Of a stretch of DNA of 54,793 bases, positions 43,371 through 50,916 are shown piece by piece. The notes beneath the pieces were generated by a model that was not told where the DNA came from, did no database searches, and saw only the letters and a list, made by a program, of their open reading frames with translations. Each line of letters opens with the position of its first letter. Positions within the stretch are counted from its first letter, which is position 1. The translations under genes and the position numbers were made by a program. The DNA comes from an uncultured Anaerococcus sp. (lineage in GTDB: Bacteria; Bacillota; Clostridia; Tissierellales; Peptoniphilaceae): contig CALUCE010000014.1 of the NCBI GenBank assembly GCA_943914475.1, positions 1-54,793 of the forward strand, in the 5' to 3' direction.

Positions 43371-44088
43371 CGGCAGTCAACTCCAAGAATACACTTTCAA
43401 GACTACCCTCATTTTGACTTCTCTCGTGAAGTTCTTCCATGGTGCCAAGAGCTACAAGTTTTCCCTTAGAAATAATTCCTATCCTATCGCATATATTTTC
43501 TGCAACTTCCATAACATGGGTTGAGAAAAATACAGTCTTTCCTTGCTTGGCCCTCTCCCTCATATGCTCTTTTAAGTTAAAGGAAGACTTAGGATCAAGA
43601 CCTACCATAGGCTCATCCAAGATAAAGACTTCTGGTTCATGGATAAGGGCTCCTATAAGGGCAAGTTTTTGCTGCATACCATGGGAATAGGTAGAAATTT
43701 GTTGGTCCATAGCTTCTCTTATATCAAAAATAGAGAGGTACTTTTCAAGTCGTTCTTTTCTAGTCTCTACATCTATTTCATAAATATCAGAAATAAAGTT
43801 CACATAGTCATTTCCAGTAAGCTTTTCGAAAAGTTCTGGATTGTCTGGTACATAAGAAAATTGTCTCTTATACTCCAAGGGATTTTTCTCTAGGCTAAAG
43901 CCATTAATAGAAATAGACCCTTGGGATTTCTTGATTATCCCGACTATAGATTTTATAGTGGTGGACTTTCCTGCCCCGTTAGGACCTAGAAATCCAAATA
44001 TTTCCCCACTATTTACAGTGAAGGATACATCATCCACGGCTTTCTTCTTATTGTCATAAACTTTAGTAAGGTTTTTTACTTCAATCAT
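43363..44088 (-). CDS. ABC exporter ATPase
   Basis: The 241-residue ATPase has Walker A GPNGAGKST, signature YSHGMQQKL, Walker B VFILDEPMVGLDP and FFSTHVMEVAE. The short C-terminus ends in an acidic tail. It energises the 550-residue permease encoded next. Confidence 0.9.
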   Translation of the reverse strand: MIEVKNLTKVYDNKKKAVDDVSFTVNSGEIFGFLGPNGAGKSTTIKSIVGIIKKSQGSISINGFSLEKNPLEYKRQFSYVPDNPELFEKLTGNDYVNFISDIYEIDVETRKERLEKYLSIFDIREAMDQQISTYSHGMQQKLALIGALIHEPEVFILDEPMVGLDPKSSFNLKEHMRERAKQGKTVFFSTHVMEVAENICDRIGIISKGKLVALGTMEELHERSQNEGSLESVFLELTADE

Positions 44089-44257
44089 ATGACCTCCTTA
44101 TTCTTGATTTTTTAAAAAGCTATAAATATTAATTAATTTTATAACTTATATATTATAAGTTATCATATAATTGTGTACAAAAAAAGAAACTTTTGAAAAT
44201 ATATGAGAAAATTTGTCTTTTCTTATAATATTTTGCAAAAGTTTCTTCAAAGTTCTC

Positions 44258-45349
44258 TTATTCTTGGTCAGAAAATTCTTTTAATTTTCCTAAGGCTTGG
44301 TTTTCAATTTGTCTGATTCTTTCTCTGGAAAGATTATAGATTTTGCCAATCTCTTCTAGGGTCTTTGGCTTTTCGTTATCAAGCCCGTACCTATAGACGA
44401 TAATTTGTTTTTCCCTATCTGTAAGTTGGTCTAGGGCTTTAAGGAGGAACATTTCCATGTCCTTTTCTAAAATTTGATCATCTACCGGTGTCGAATCATC
44501 TCCCACCATATCCATTAGCTCATCTCCTGTGGAGTCTTCACTATCAAGGTTTATATTGAGGGAGGTTGAATTTACTTGGTTTCTATTGATTAAAAATAGA
44601 TCATCTGCTTGTTTTTTGTTAATTCCCTCATTTTCCAAGATAGCATAAAGCTCATCATCGGTCGCTTCTGGATTAGCCTTTAGGATTTGCTTTAATTTAT
44701 TTAATTTTAAATATTTCCCTGCAGGGATTCTTATGGTGTGACCTTCCTTGTTTATAGCCTTTCTTATGGCCTTATCTATCCACTTATAGGCATAAGTTGT
44801 AAACTTGTAGCCAAGGCTTAGGTCAAACTTTTCTGCAGCCCTTATCATGCCCAGCATACCTGATTGGACCAAGTCTTCCAATTCTAGGTCATTACCGTGG
44901 GACCTAAAAAAGTAGGATGCCCTTGATCTAACTAGACCTTGGTTTTTCTCAACCAAGGCTCCCAGAGCATTTTGGTTTCCTTCTTGGAAACTTGCTACGA
45001 TTTCTTCGTTGGTAAGATCAGAAAGTTTAATTATATCATTTCTTTTCCTAGCAACTATAGAGTTTTTGACCCTTGGTTGGGCTTGGCTTAGGCTTTCATC
45101 TTCGTCATCTTCATCTTCAAGGTCTTCTTCTGTAACAAGGTCAACATCGTCATCGACAAAGTCCTCTCCTGGTGCTTCTTCCATGACTTCTGCACCCTCC
45201 AGAAGAAAATCCGCAAAGTCTTCTTTCTTCTCATCAGACATCTCTTCATAGAGTCTTTTTACATCTTCTGAATCTATATCCTCTTCGGGATTATAAAACT
45301 CCCTGAATTTTTCCAGTATAGATTCATCTTGTAAATTTATTTTATCCAT
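44258..45349 (-). CDS. Sigma-70-family sigma factor in the sigH position
   Basis: The 363-residue protein has a very acidic N-terminal region (about 50-95), then sigma region 2 (NQGLVRSRASYFF, ELEDLVQSGMLGMIRAAEKFD, YKFTTYAYKWIDKAIRKAI), region 3 and region 4 (LTDREKQIIVYRYGL, TLEEIGKIYNLSRERIRQIENQALGKL). It is longer than SigH (about 215 residues) and retains a region 3, so it looks RpoD-like, yet it follows yacP as sigH does in Bacillus. It could be an alternative sigma for stress or competence. AGAGGTGG precedes the ATG. Confidence 0.85.
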   Translation of the reverse strand: MDKINLQDESILEKFREFYNPEEDIDSEDVKRLYEEMSDEKKEDFADFLLEGAEVMEEAPGEDFVDDDVDLVTEEDLEDEDDEDESLSQAQPRVKNSIVARKRNDIIKLSDLTNEEIVASFQEGNQNALGALVEKNQGLVRSRASYFFRSHGNDLELEDLVQSGMLGMIRAAEKFDLSLGYKFTTYAYKWIDKAIRKAINKEGHTIRIPAGKYLKLNKLKQILKANPEATDDELYAILENEGINKKQADDLFLINRNQVNSTSLNINLDSEDSTGDELMDMVGDDSTPVDDQILEKDMEMFLLKALDQLTDREKQIIVYRYGLDNEKPKTLEEIGKIYNLSRERIRQIENQALGKLKEFSDQE

Positions 45350-45377
45350 TTAACCACCTCTTGACCTACTCTGACAT

Positions 45378-45447
45378 ACTTTAGCAAATGAGACTAAAGT
45401 CATCATTTTAGAATTATAAAGTTAGAGTCAAGTCTTACTAAAGTAAG
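45378..45447. promoter_or_regulatory. Repeated ACTAAAGT motifs before the sigma gene
   Basis: ACTTTAG (45378-45384) and CTAAAGT (45394-45400) form an inverted repeat, and a third copy lies in the palindrome CTTACTAAAGTAAG (45434-45447). A TATAAT-like box on the minus strand lies between them (about 45413-45418). This arrangement suggests an operator, but the factor is unknown. Confidence 0.4.
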
Positions 45448-45497
45448 CTTGAATTTATTACCAAAACCTAGTTTTTTTCTCTTGGATCTTACCAAGT

Positions 45498-46025
45498 TTA
45501 GTCCTTTAACAAGTTATCTCTTATCTGATCAATCTTTTCTAAAAGGTCATCTGATAAGGGAAACTTGTCAAAATTATTGTTAAAGTCCTTCTTATTGGAC
45601 CTTTTAATTTTTAATCTTTTATTAGAAAGATCATTGTAAAGCTCCAGGGCTGTTATCCTCGATGCTCCTCTTTCAAAGGCTAAGGACTGAATCTGGGCAT
45701 CGTTGGTGCAGACTTTCACATTGTGGCGCCTAGCTAGCCTGTGCATTTCCTTTTCTATATAGGTATCTGCTGTCTGGAACTTTTTTGTATATACTATTGT
45801 TATACCCAATCTTTTTTCTATGGTCTCTTTTACCGAATCAGACCTATAGGCATCAAAGACCAGGACAACTTCTTCTGCAGAAAGGGAAGAGTACTCTGCC
45901 ATCTCTGATACCAAAAGCTCTCTTGCCTCTTCCAGAGATTGTCTGGAAAGATCTTTTAGTTTTTTCCAGGAATTTATTATATTGTAACCATCAACATAGA
46001 GTATGTTTCTTTTACTTAAAGCCAT
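45498..46025 (-). CDS. YacP-type NYN-domain RNase
   Basis: With ATG 46025 the protein has 175 residues; this start follows AGG in the end of rlmB and is chosen over an in-frame ATG at 46073 deep inside rlmB. It has NYN/PIN-like motifs: LYVDGYNIINSW, VVLVFDAYRSDSV, TADTYIEKEMHRLA and VCTNDAQIQ, the acidic residues expected for a metal-dependent RNase. YacP (Rae1) of Bacillus cleaves mRNA on ribosomes. The gene order agrees. Confidence 0.85.
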   Translation of the reverse strand: MALSKRNILYVDGYNIINSWKKLKDLSRQSLEEARELLVSEMAEYSSLSAEEVVLVFDAYRSDSVKETIEKRLGITIVYTKKFQTADTYIEKEMHRLARRHNVKVCTNDAQIQSLAFERGASRITALELYNDLSNKRLKIKRSNKKDFNNNFDKFPLSDDLLEKIDQIRDNLLKD

Positions 46026-46731
46026 TTTGCCTAGAAACCTCGTAGATGGCGACTGCTGCTGCAACTGAGGCATTTAGGGAATTTACAAGCCCCCTCATAG
46101 GGATTTTGATGAGTCCATCACAGTTTTCTCTTACAAGTCTTGATATACCTGATCCCTCATTGCCCACAACCAAGCCTACCTTGCCTGTTAGGTCTGTTTG
46201 ATCTAGGCTAGTCTCAGCTTCGCCTGCTAGGCCATATATCCAAAAGTTATTTTTCTTAAGCTCCTTTATAGCCTTGTTCAGGTTTTTTACCATAACCAGA
46301 TCTATATTGTTTATAGCCCCAACCGAGGTTTTATAAACTGTAGAGTTAACTTTTGCCGATCTTCTCTCTGGAATTATGACTCCATCAAAGCCAAAGGCTT
46401 CTGCACTTCTTATGATAGCGCCAAGATTGTGGGGATCTTCTACTTCATCCAAAAGTATGATTCTTTCCTTATCCATAATGGCAGAAAGATCCTTGTAGGT
46501 AAAACTTTCAACTTCTACCATAACTCCCTGGTGGTTACCAGAAATGGAGTCAAAGAAGCTTTTATCTACAAAGTCTATAGGTATATTTTTATCCCTTAGT
46601 TTTTGAACGATTTTTCCCAAGATATTTCTTTGATTATCTTGGTTTTTATTTTTTAGAATATAGGCTTTTTTTATTTTTTGGTCTGAGTCTATAGTTTCTA
46701 GAACAGACTTCCTACCATATATCCTATCCAT
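46012..46731 (-). CDS. rlmB: 23S rRNA (guanosine-2251-2'-O)-methyltransferase
   Basis: The 239-residue protein has an L30e-like N-terminal RNA-binding domain (IYGRKSVLETI) and a SPOUT/TrmH domain with DEVEDPHNLGAIIRSAEAFG, VVGNEGSGISRLV and IPMRGLVNSLNASVAAAVA, the knot that binds SAM. It methylates 23S rRNA. It starts at the last base of the cysS stop and overlaps yacP. Confidence 0.93.
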   Translation of the reverse strand: MDRIYGRKSVLETIDSDQKIKKAYILKNKNQDNQRNILGKIVQKLRDKNIPIDFVDKSFFDSISGNHQGVMVEVESFTYKDLSAIMDKERIILLDEVEDPHNLGAIIRSAEAFGFDGVIIPERRSAKVNSTVYKTSVGAINNIDLVMVKNLNKAIKELKKNNFWIYGLAGEAETSLDQTDLTGKVGLVVGNEGSGISRLVRENCDGLIKIPMRGLVNSLNASVAAAVAIYEVSRQNGFK

Positions 46732-48149
46732 TACTTAATCTCCCACTTGCTTCCTTCTCTGGTGTCTTTAACTGTAACTCCCATTTGAAGAAGTTCATCT
46801 CTTATTTGGTCAGCTTTAGCATAGTCTTTATTCTTTTTGGCTTCTGATCTTTCCTTAACCATGGCTTCGATTTTTTCTACATCCAAGTCATCAGCAGATT
46901 TCTTTCTGTTTTCTAGTCCCAAGGCAGCTTCAAGTCTTAGGAAAAGATTTAGAACTTCTTCTACCATTTGCCCCGAAGAATTTTCATCTAGCTTGGTATT
47001 GGCAAACTTAGCTATATCAAAAAGTACTGTTAGGGCATCTGGTGTATTTAAATCATCACTCATTACCTCAACAAATCTCTTTTCAAAGTCTTCAAGTTTT
47101 GAAAGTTCAGCCTTTTCTTCATCCTTAAGACTTCCACTTGCCTTTGACAAAAGCTCATCCATCCTAAACTTGGCATTGTTTAGTCTATCAATGGAAGCCT
47201 TGGCTTGTTCTATAATTTCTCTGGTGAAGTTTATAGGTAGCCTATAACCTGCAGAAAGTAGCCAAAATCTTACAACCATAAGGTCGTATTCTTTCTTAAT
47301 GTCGTGGAGGGTAAAGAAGTTTCCAAGTGACTTACTCATCTTTGTTCCATCTACTTGGATCATCCCATTGTGCATCCAGTACTTGGCAAACTTTTTGCCA
47401 GAGTGAGTTTCAGATTGGGCTATTTCATTTTCGTGGTGAGGAAATTCTAGGTCTTCTCCTCCAGCATGGATATCTATAGTGTCTCCTAAAAACTTCTTAT
47501 TCATAGCTGAACATTCTATGTGCCAGCCTGGACGACCAGGTCCCCAAGGAGAGTCCCAGGCAGGTTCGCCTTCCTTTTTAACTCTCTTCCAAAGGGTAAA
47601 GTCCATAGGGTTTTTCTTCTTTTTTCTTTCCTCATCATCAAGTCTGTTTGAGGCACCTGCTTGGAGATCTTCTATATTTTTGCCAGAAAGTTTGCCGTAG
47701 TCTTTGGCCTTTGATATATCAAAGTACACATCCCCTTCTGATTCATAGGCTGCCCCCATCTCTACCAAGTCATTAACAAATTCTATAATCTCATCCATGG
47801 TCTCTGTTGCTCTAGGATGGATAGTGTCATCTTCATCAAGGTTTAAGTCTCTTGCATCTTCCATGTAGGCCTTGATATATTTGTCGGTAACTTCCTTAGT
47901 AGTAATATTTTGTTCTATGGCCTTGTTGATAATTTTATCGTCAACATCGGTAAAGTTTACGACATATTTAACTTCCTTGCCCAGGTATTTTTGGAATCTT
48001 CTAAAGGTATCAAATACAACTAGTGGGCGAGCATTGCCTATGTGCATATAGTCATAAACTGTTGGTCCACAAACATACATTCTTATTTTGTTTTCTTCTT
48101 GGGGGATAAACTCTTCCTTTTTTCTAGTGAATGTATTGTATATTCTCAT
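46731..48149 (-). CDS. cysS: Cysteinyl-tRNA synthetase
   Basis: The 472-residue class I synthetase has the zinc-ligand Cys in YVCGPTVYDYMHIGNARP (HIGH motif), CSAMNKKFLG and HHENEIAQSE for zinc binding, and KMSKSLGNF. The C-terminal DALR-type domain is present. It overlaps gltX by four bases and rlmB by one. Confidence 0.96.
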   Translation of the reverse strand: MRIYNTFTRKKEEFIPQEENKIRMYVCGPTVYDYMHIGNARPLVVFDTFRRFQKYLGKEVKYVVNFTDVDDKIINKAIEQNITTKEVTDKYIKAYMEDARDLNLDEDDTIHPRATETMDEIIEFVNDLVEMGAAYESEGDVYFDISKAKDYGKLSGKNIEDLQAGASNRLDDEERKKKKNPMDFTLWKRVKKEGEPAWDSPWGPGRPGWHIECSAMNKKFLGDTIDIHAGGEDLEFPHHENEIAQSETHSGKKFAKYWMHNGMIQVDGTKMSKSLGNFFTLHDIKKEYDLMVVRFWLLSAGYRLPINFTREIIEQAKASIDRLNNAKFRMDELLSKASGSLKDEEKAELSKLEDFEKRFVEVMSDDLNTPDALTVLFDIAKFANTKLDENSSGQMVEEVLNLFLRLEAALGLENRKKSADDLDVEKIEAMVKERSEAKKNKDYAKADQIRDELLQMGVTVKDTREGSKWEIK

Positions 48150-49630
48150 CTAAAATTTTCCTTAACATATTTTAATCTATTAAGCATCTTGTCCTTGCCC
48201 ATAATTACAAATGCATTTACAAGTTCTGGTCCATGGACTGATCCTGTCAAAGATGCTCTTACTGGGAACCAGAGGTTTTTACCCTTAATTCCAGTTTCTT
48301 TTTGAAGTTTTTTCATAACAGTTTTAGCAAATTCTGTATCTACTTCATCAACTTCTTCAAGTTTTTCTATAAAGGCATCAAATAGAGTATGGGCATCTTC
48401 TGTCCTCATAGCTTCTTTGGCATCTTCTGCCCATTCCATATCTTCATCTGCTATATAGTAGTTTTTAGCCAATTCTCCTATATCAGAGAACTTATCTATG
48501 GCTGATTGCCAGGTTTCTGCAAGAAGTATTAGCTTATCTTCTGGATAATCTTCTCCAAAAAGTCCTGCCTTTACTGCATATGGTTTTATGGCAGATGCTA
48601 GGTCTTCTACTGACATCTCTCTAACATAGTGGCCGTTTACCCATTCTAGTTTTTTAACATCAAAAACGGCCCCTGTTTTGTTAACCCTATCAAAGGTAAA
48701 TTGGTCTGCCAACTCTTCCATAGTGAAGATTTCTTCTTCTGAATCTGGTGACCAACCAAGTAGGGCAAGATAATTTATAAGACCTTCTGCTAGGTAACCT
48801 TCTTGGATAAAGTCTTCCACCATTCCATCTCCATTTCTCTTGGAGTATTTTTTGTGGTCCTTGTTAAGTACGGTTGGTAGGTGGATGTATTCTGGAGCTT
48901 CCCAGCCAAAGCATTCGTATAGGTATACGTGTTTTGGAGTTGATGAAATCCATTCATCTCCTCTTACAACGTGAGTGATTCCCATTTCATGGTCATCCAC
49001 AACTACAGCAAAGTGGTAGGTTGGGTAACCGTCTTGTTTGATAAGTACTTGGTCATCCAAGTCATTTGTATTAAAGGTAATCTTTCCTTTGATCCTATCG
49101 TTAAAGCTAATGTCTGTATTTGTAGGAAGTTTTAATCTTACTGTATGAGGCTCACCATTTTTAACTCTTTCCTTGGCTCCTTCTAAAGAAAGTGAACGGC
49201 AAAGTCCATCATATTTTGGTGTAAGTCCATCTGCTTTTTGTTGCTTTCTAAGATTGTCTAATCTTTCTTGTGAGCAGAAGCAGTAGTAGGCCTTTCCTTC
49301 ATCTATTAGTTTTTCAACATATTTGTCATAGATGCCAGCCTTAACCCTATCTGATTGGATATAAGGACCTGCTTCACCTTTTTCTGTTACATTTCCTTCT
49401 TCGTCAAGCATAACTCCTTCGTCGATTTCTATGCCTGACCATTTTAAAGTCTTTAGTAAATTTTCCAAAGCACCTTCTACAAATCTAGTTCTGTCTGTAT
49501 CTTCTATCCTTAACAGCATCTTGCCGCCAGTATGTCTTGCATAAAGGTAGTTAAATAAAGCAGTCCTTAAACCACCGATATGGAGGTAGCCTGTTGGTGA
49601 TGGTGCAAATCTTACTCTAGTCTCTGTCAT
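48146..49630 (-). CDS. gltX: Glutamyl-tRNA synthetase
   Basis: The 494-residue class I synthetase has FAPSPTGYLHIGGLRTALFNYL (HIGH), RIEDTDRTR, GDEWISSTPKHVYLYE and the KMSKS-type KKYSKRNG. It charges tRNA-Glu, and in organisms without GlnRS also tRNA-Gln for amidation. It heads a gltX-cysS-rlmB-yacP operon. AAGGAGGAATT precedes the ATG. Confidence 0.96.
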   Translation of the reverse strand: MTETRVRFAPSPTGYLHIGGLRTALFNYLYARHTGGKMLLRIEDTDRTRFVEGALENLLKTLKWSGIEIDEGVMLDEEGNVTEKGEAGPYIQSDRVKAGIYDKYVEKLIDEGKAYYCFCSQERLDNLRKQQKADGLTPKYDGLCRSLSLEGAKERVKNGEPHTVRLKLPTNTDISFNDRIKGKITFNTNDLDDQVLIKQDGYPTYHFAVVVDDHEMGITHVVRGDEWISSTPKHVYLYECFGWEAPEYIHLPTVLNKDHKKYSKRNGDGMVEDFIQEGYLAEGLINYLALLGWSPDSEEEIFTMEELADQFTFDRVNKTGAVFDVKKLEWVNGHYVREMSVEDLASAIKPYAVKAGLFGEDYPEDKLILLAETWQSAIDKFSDIGELAKNYYIADEDMEWAEDAKEAMRTEDAHTLFDAFIEKLEEVDEVDTEFAKTVMKKLQKETGIKGKNLWFPVRASLTGSVHGPELVNAFVIMGKDKMLNRLKYVKENFR

Positions 49631-49701
49631 AATTCCTCCTTAAATATATCATTATAATTATATAATATTTTCGTAATTTCTTAAAGTTAAAGCATAAGTA
49701 A

Positions 49702-49723
49702 GGGAGTGAAAACTTCCACTCCC
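49702..49723. other. Hairpin in the gltX leader
   Basis: GGGAGTG and CACTCCC form a GC-rich stem about 75 bases upstream of the gltX start. On the minus strand it is not followed by a clean T run, so it may be an attenuator or a processing site. No T-box motif is seen here. Confidence 0.4.
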
Positions 49724-49827
49724 CTAATTGTTTACCATATACTAGTATTTTACTACATTTTACTTATTCTTTAAAGTATTATTTGGTTAAGTATATATAG
49801 TATTAAGCACTGGCTATATTCTACTAT

Positions 49828-49850
49828 AAAAAAGATTCTTTAAAATCTTC
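49828..49850 (-). terminator. Terminator after the DtxR-family gene
   Basis: On the minus strand AAGATT, a six-base loop and AATCTT are followed by TTTTAT. Confidence 0.65.
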
Positions 49851-50477
49851 CTATTCAACATAAAGCATATCGCAGGCTTTTTGTGATAAATCTCTTTCAT
49901 TGCCATTGATTATGGCAGTTCTTTGCATGTCAAAGCTGTTAATCTTGATGATTTCTATCTTATCGCCAATATTTATATTCTTATCTTCTACATAGGTTAA
50001 AAAGTCCTTGTCATCTCGAACACTGATTATTGTGGCCTTTTCTCCAACCTCTAGGTCAGAAAGCTTCTTGCTATCTATCTCCTCTTCGAGGTTCATATAG
50101 ATAGCTCCTCCATGAGGACAAGTCTTAGGATAGTCTAGATATTTATTTAGGGCATCTAAAGTATCGTCATTGGTTACATGTTCAAACAAATGTGCTTGGT
50201 CATGGACCTCTTTCCAGGACATGCCTAGCTTATCAACCAAAAATCTCTCCCAAAGCCTGTGCTTGGAGGCTATGTCTCTGGCTATGCTTAGACCCTTATC
50301 TGTTAGGGTATTATCCTTATAGACAAGACCTTCTTCCTTTAATTTTTTGAGCATCTCACTTACTGAAGCTTGCGATATGACCAATATCTCAGATAAAAGC
50401 TTACCTGTAATTTTCTTCTTATCTTCTTGAAGTTTAAGTACCTCTGTGAGATAATCTTCCTTGTTTTCTGTTAGCAT
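49851..50477 (-). CDS. DtxR-family metal-dependent repressor
   Basis: The 208-residue protein has an N-terminal winged helix (LLSEILVISQASVSEMLKKLKEEGLVYK), a helical dimerisation and metal-binding domain (WERFLVDKLGMSWKEVHDQAHLFEHV, TCPHGGAIY) and a C-terminal FeoA/SH3-like domain (EVGEKATIISV onward). Such proteins sense ferrous iron (IdeR/DtxR) or manganese (MntR). Nearness to feoAB favours iron. A TTAGCCTAA motif upstream suggests autoregulation. Confidence 0.88.
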   Translation of the reverse strand: MLTENKEDYLTEVLKLQEDKKKITGKLLSEILVISQASVSEMLKKLKEEGLVYKDNTLTDKGLSIARDIASKHRLWERFLVDKLGMSWKEVHDQAHLFEHVTNDDTLDALNKYLDYPKTCPHGGAIYMNLEEEIDSKKLSDLEVGEKATIISVRDDKDFLTYVEDKNINIGDKIEIIKINSFDMQRTAIINGNERDLSQKACDMLYVE

Positions 50478-50540
50478 ATTATCTACTTACTCCTTCTAAA
50501 GTATTATATATGTAATATTATACTACAAAATTCATATATG

Positions 50541-50549
50541 TTAGCCTAA
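50541..50549. promoter_or_regulatory. Possible DtxR half-operator
   Basis: TTAGCCTAA is symmetric around its central base and resembles the core of DtxR/IdeR boxes (TTAGGnTAnCCTAA). It lies 64 bases upstream of the DtxR-family start codon. Confidence 0.35.
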
Positions 50550-50643
50550 TATATAAATTATATATGTTTTTTATAGATTATCAAATGTTTTTAATGAATA
50601 TATTTTTTTATTGAAAATTTATAAAATAATGGTGTTTTTCAGT

Positions 50644-50662
50644 AACCACTTTCAAAGTGGTT
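50644..50662. repeat. Perfect 19-base palindrome
   Basis: AACCACTTT-C-AAAGTGGTT is perfectly symmetric with no adjacent T run. It lies between the DtxR-family promoter and the feo terminator. The rest of 50478-50708 shows no gene. Confidence 0.5.
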
Positions 50663-50708
50663 TGGACCCTGTTCTATTTATTATAACCAAAAATACCAAT
50701 TTTAAACA

Positions 50709-50750
50709 AAGCCTCCTTTGAGGAAGTACATTCCTCAAAGAAGGCTTTTT
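50709..50750. terminator. Terminator of the feo operon
   Basis: AGCCTCCTTTGAGGAA and TTCCTCAAAGAAGGCT form a long stem with one mismatch, with A and T tracts on both strands. Confidence 0.9.
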
Positions 50751-50753
50751 ATT

Positions 50754-50906
50754 TTAGTGGTTGCAGTGGCTGCAAGCTGACTTATTATTCTTCATAACAG
50801 AGCAATCTGCACATCCACCCTTGGACTTGCTTATATATCTTGTGTAAATTACATAGGAACAAAATCCTAAGATTACAAATAATAGTAACCATGATTGTAG
50901 GTTCAT
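50754..50906 (-). CDS. FeoB-associated Cys-rich membrane peptide
   Basis: This 50-residue gene has one N-terminal membrane helix (SWLLLFVILGFCSYVIYT), a basic turn and a Cys/His-rich tail (GGCADCSVMKNN, ACSHCNH). It directly follows feoB (ten bases), preceded by GGAG. It matches the layout of FeoB-associated Cys-rich proteins, which are thought to help ferrous iron transport, possibly in the role of FeoC. Confidence 0.85.
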   Translation of the reverse strand: MNLQSWLLLFVILGFCSYVIYTRYISKSKGGCADCSVMKNNKSACSHCNH

Positions 50907-50916
50907 CTTATTCTCC

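Noticed and set aside
46837..47247. Open reading frame of 136 codons antisense to cysS
   Set aside because: Ser-rich antisense shadow of a strongly conserved gene; no independent support.
49631..49850. T-box or riboswitch upstream of gltX
   Set aside because: No T-box core sequence and no recognised aptamer; only a simple hairpin is visible.
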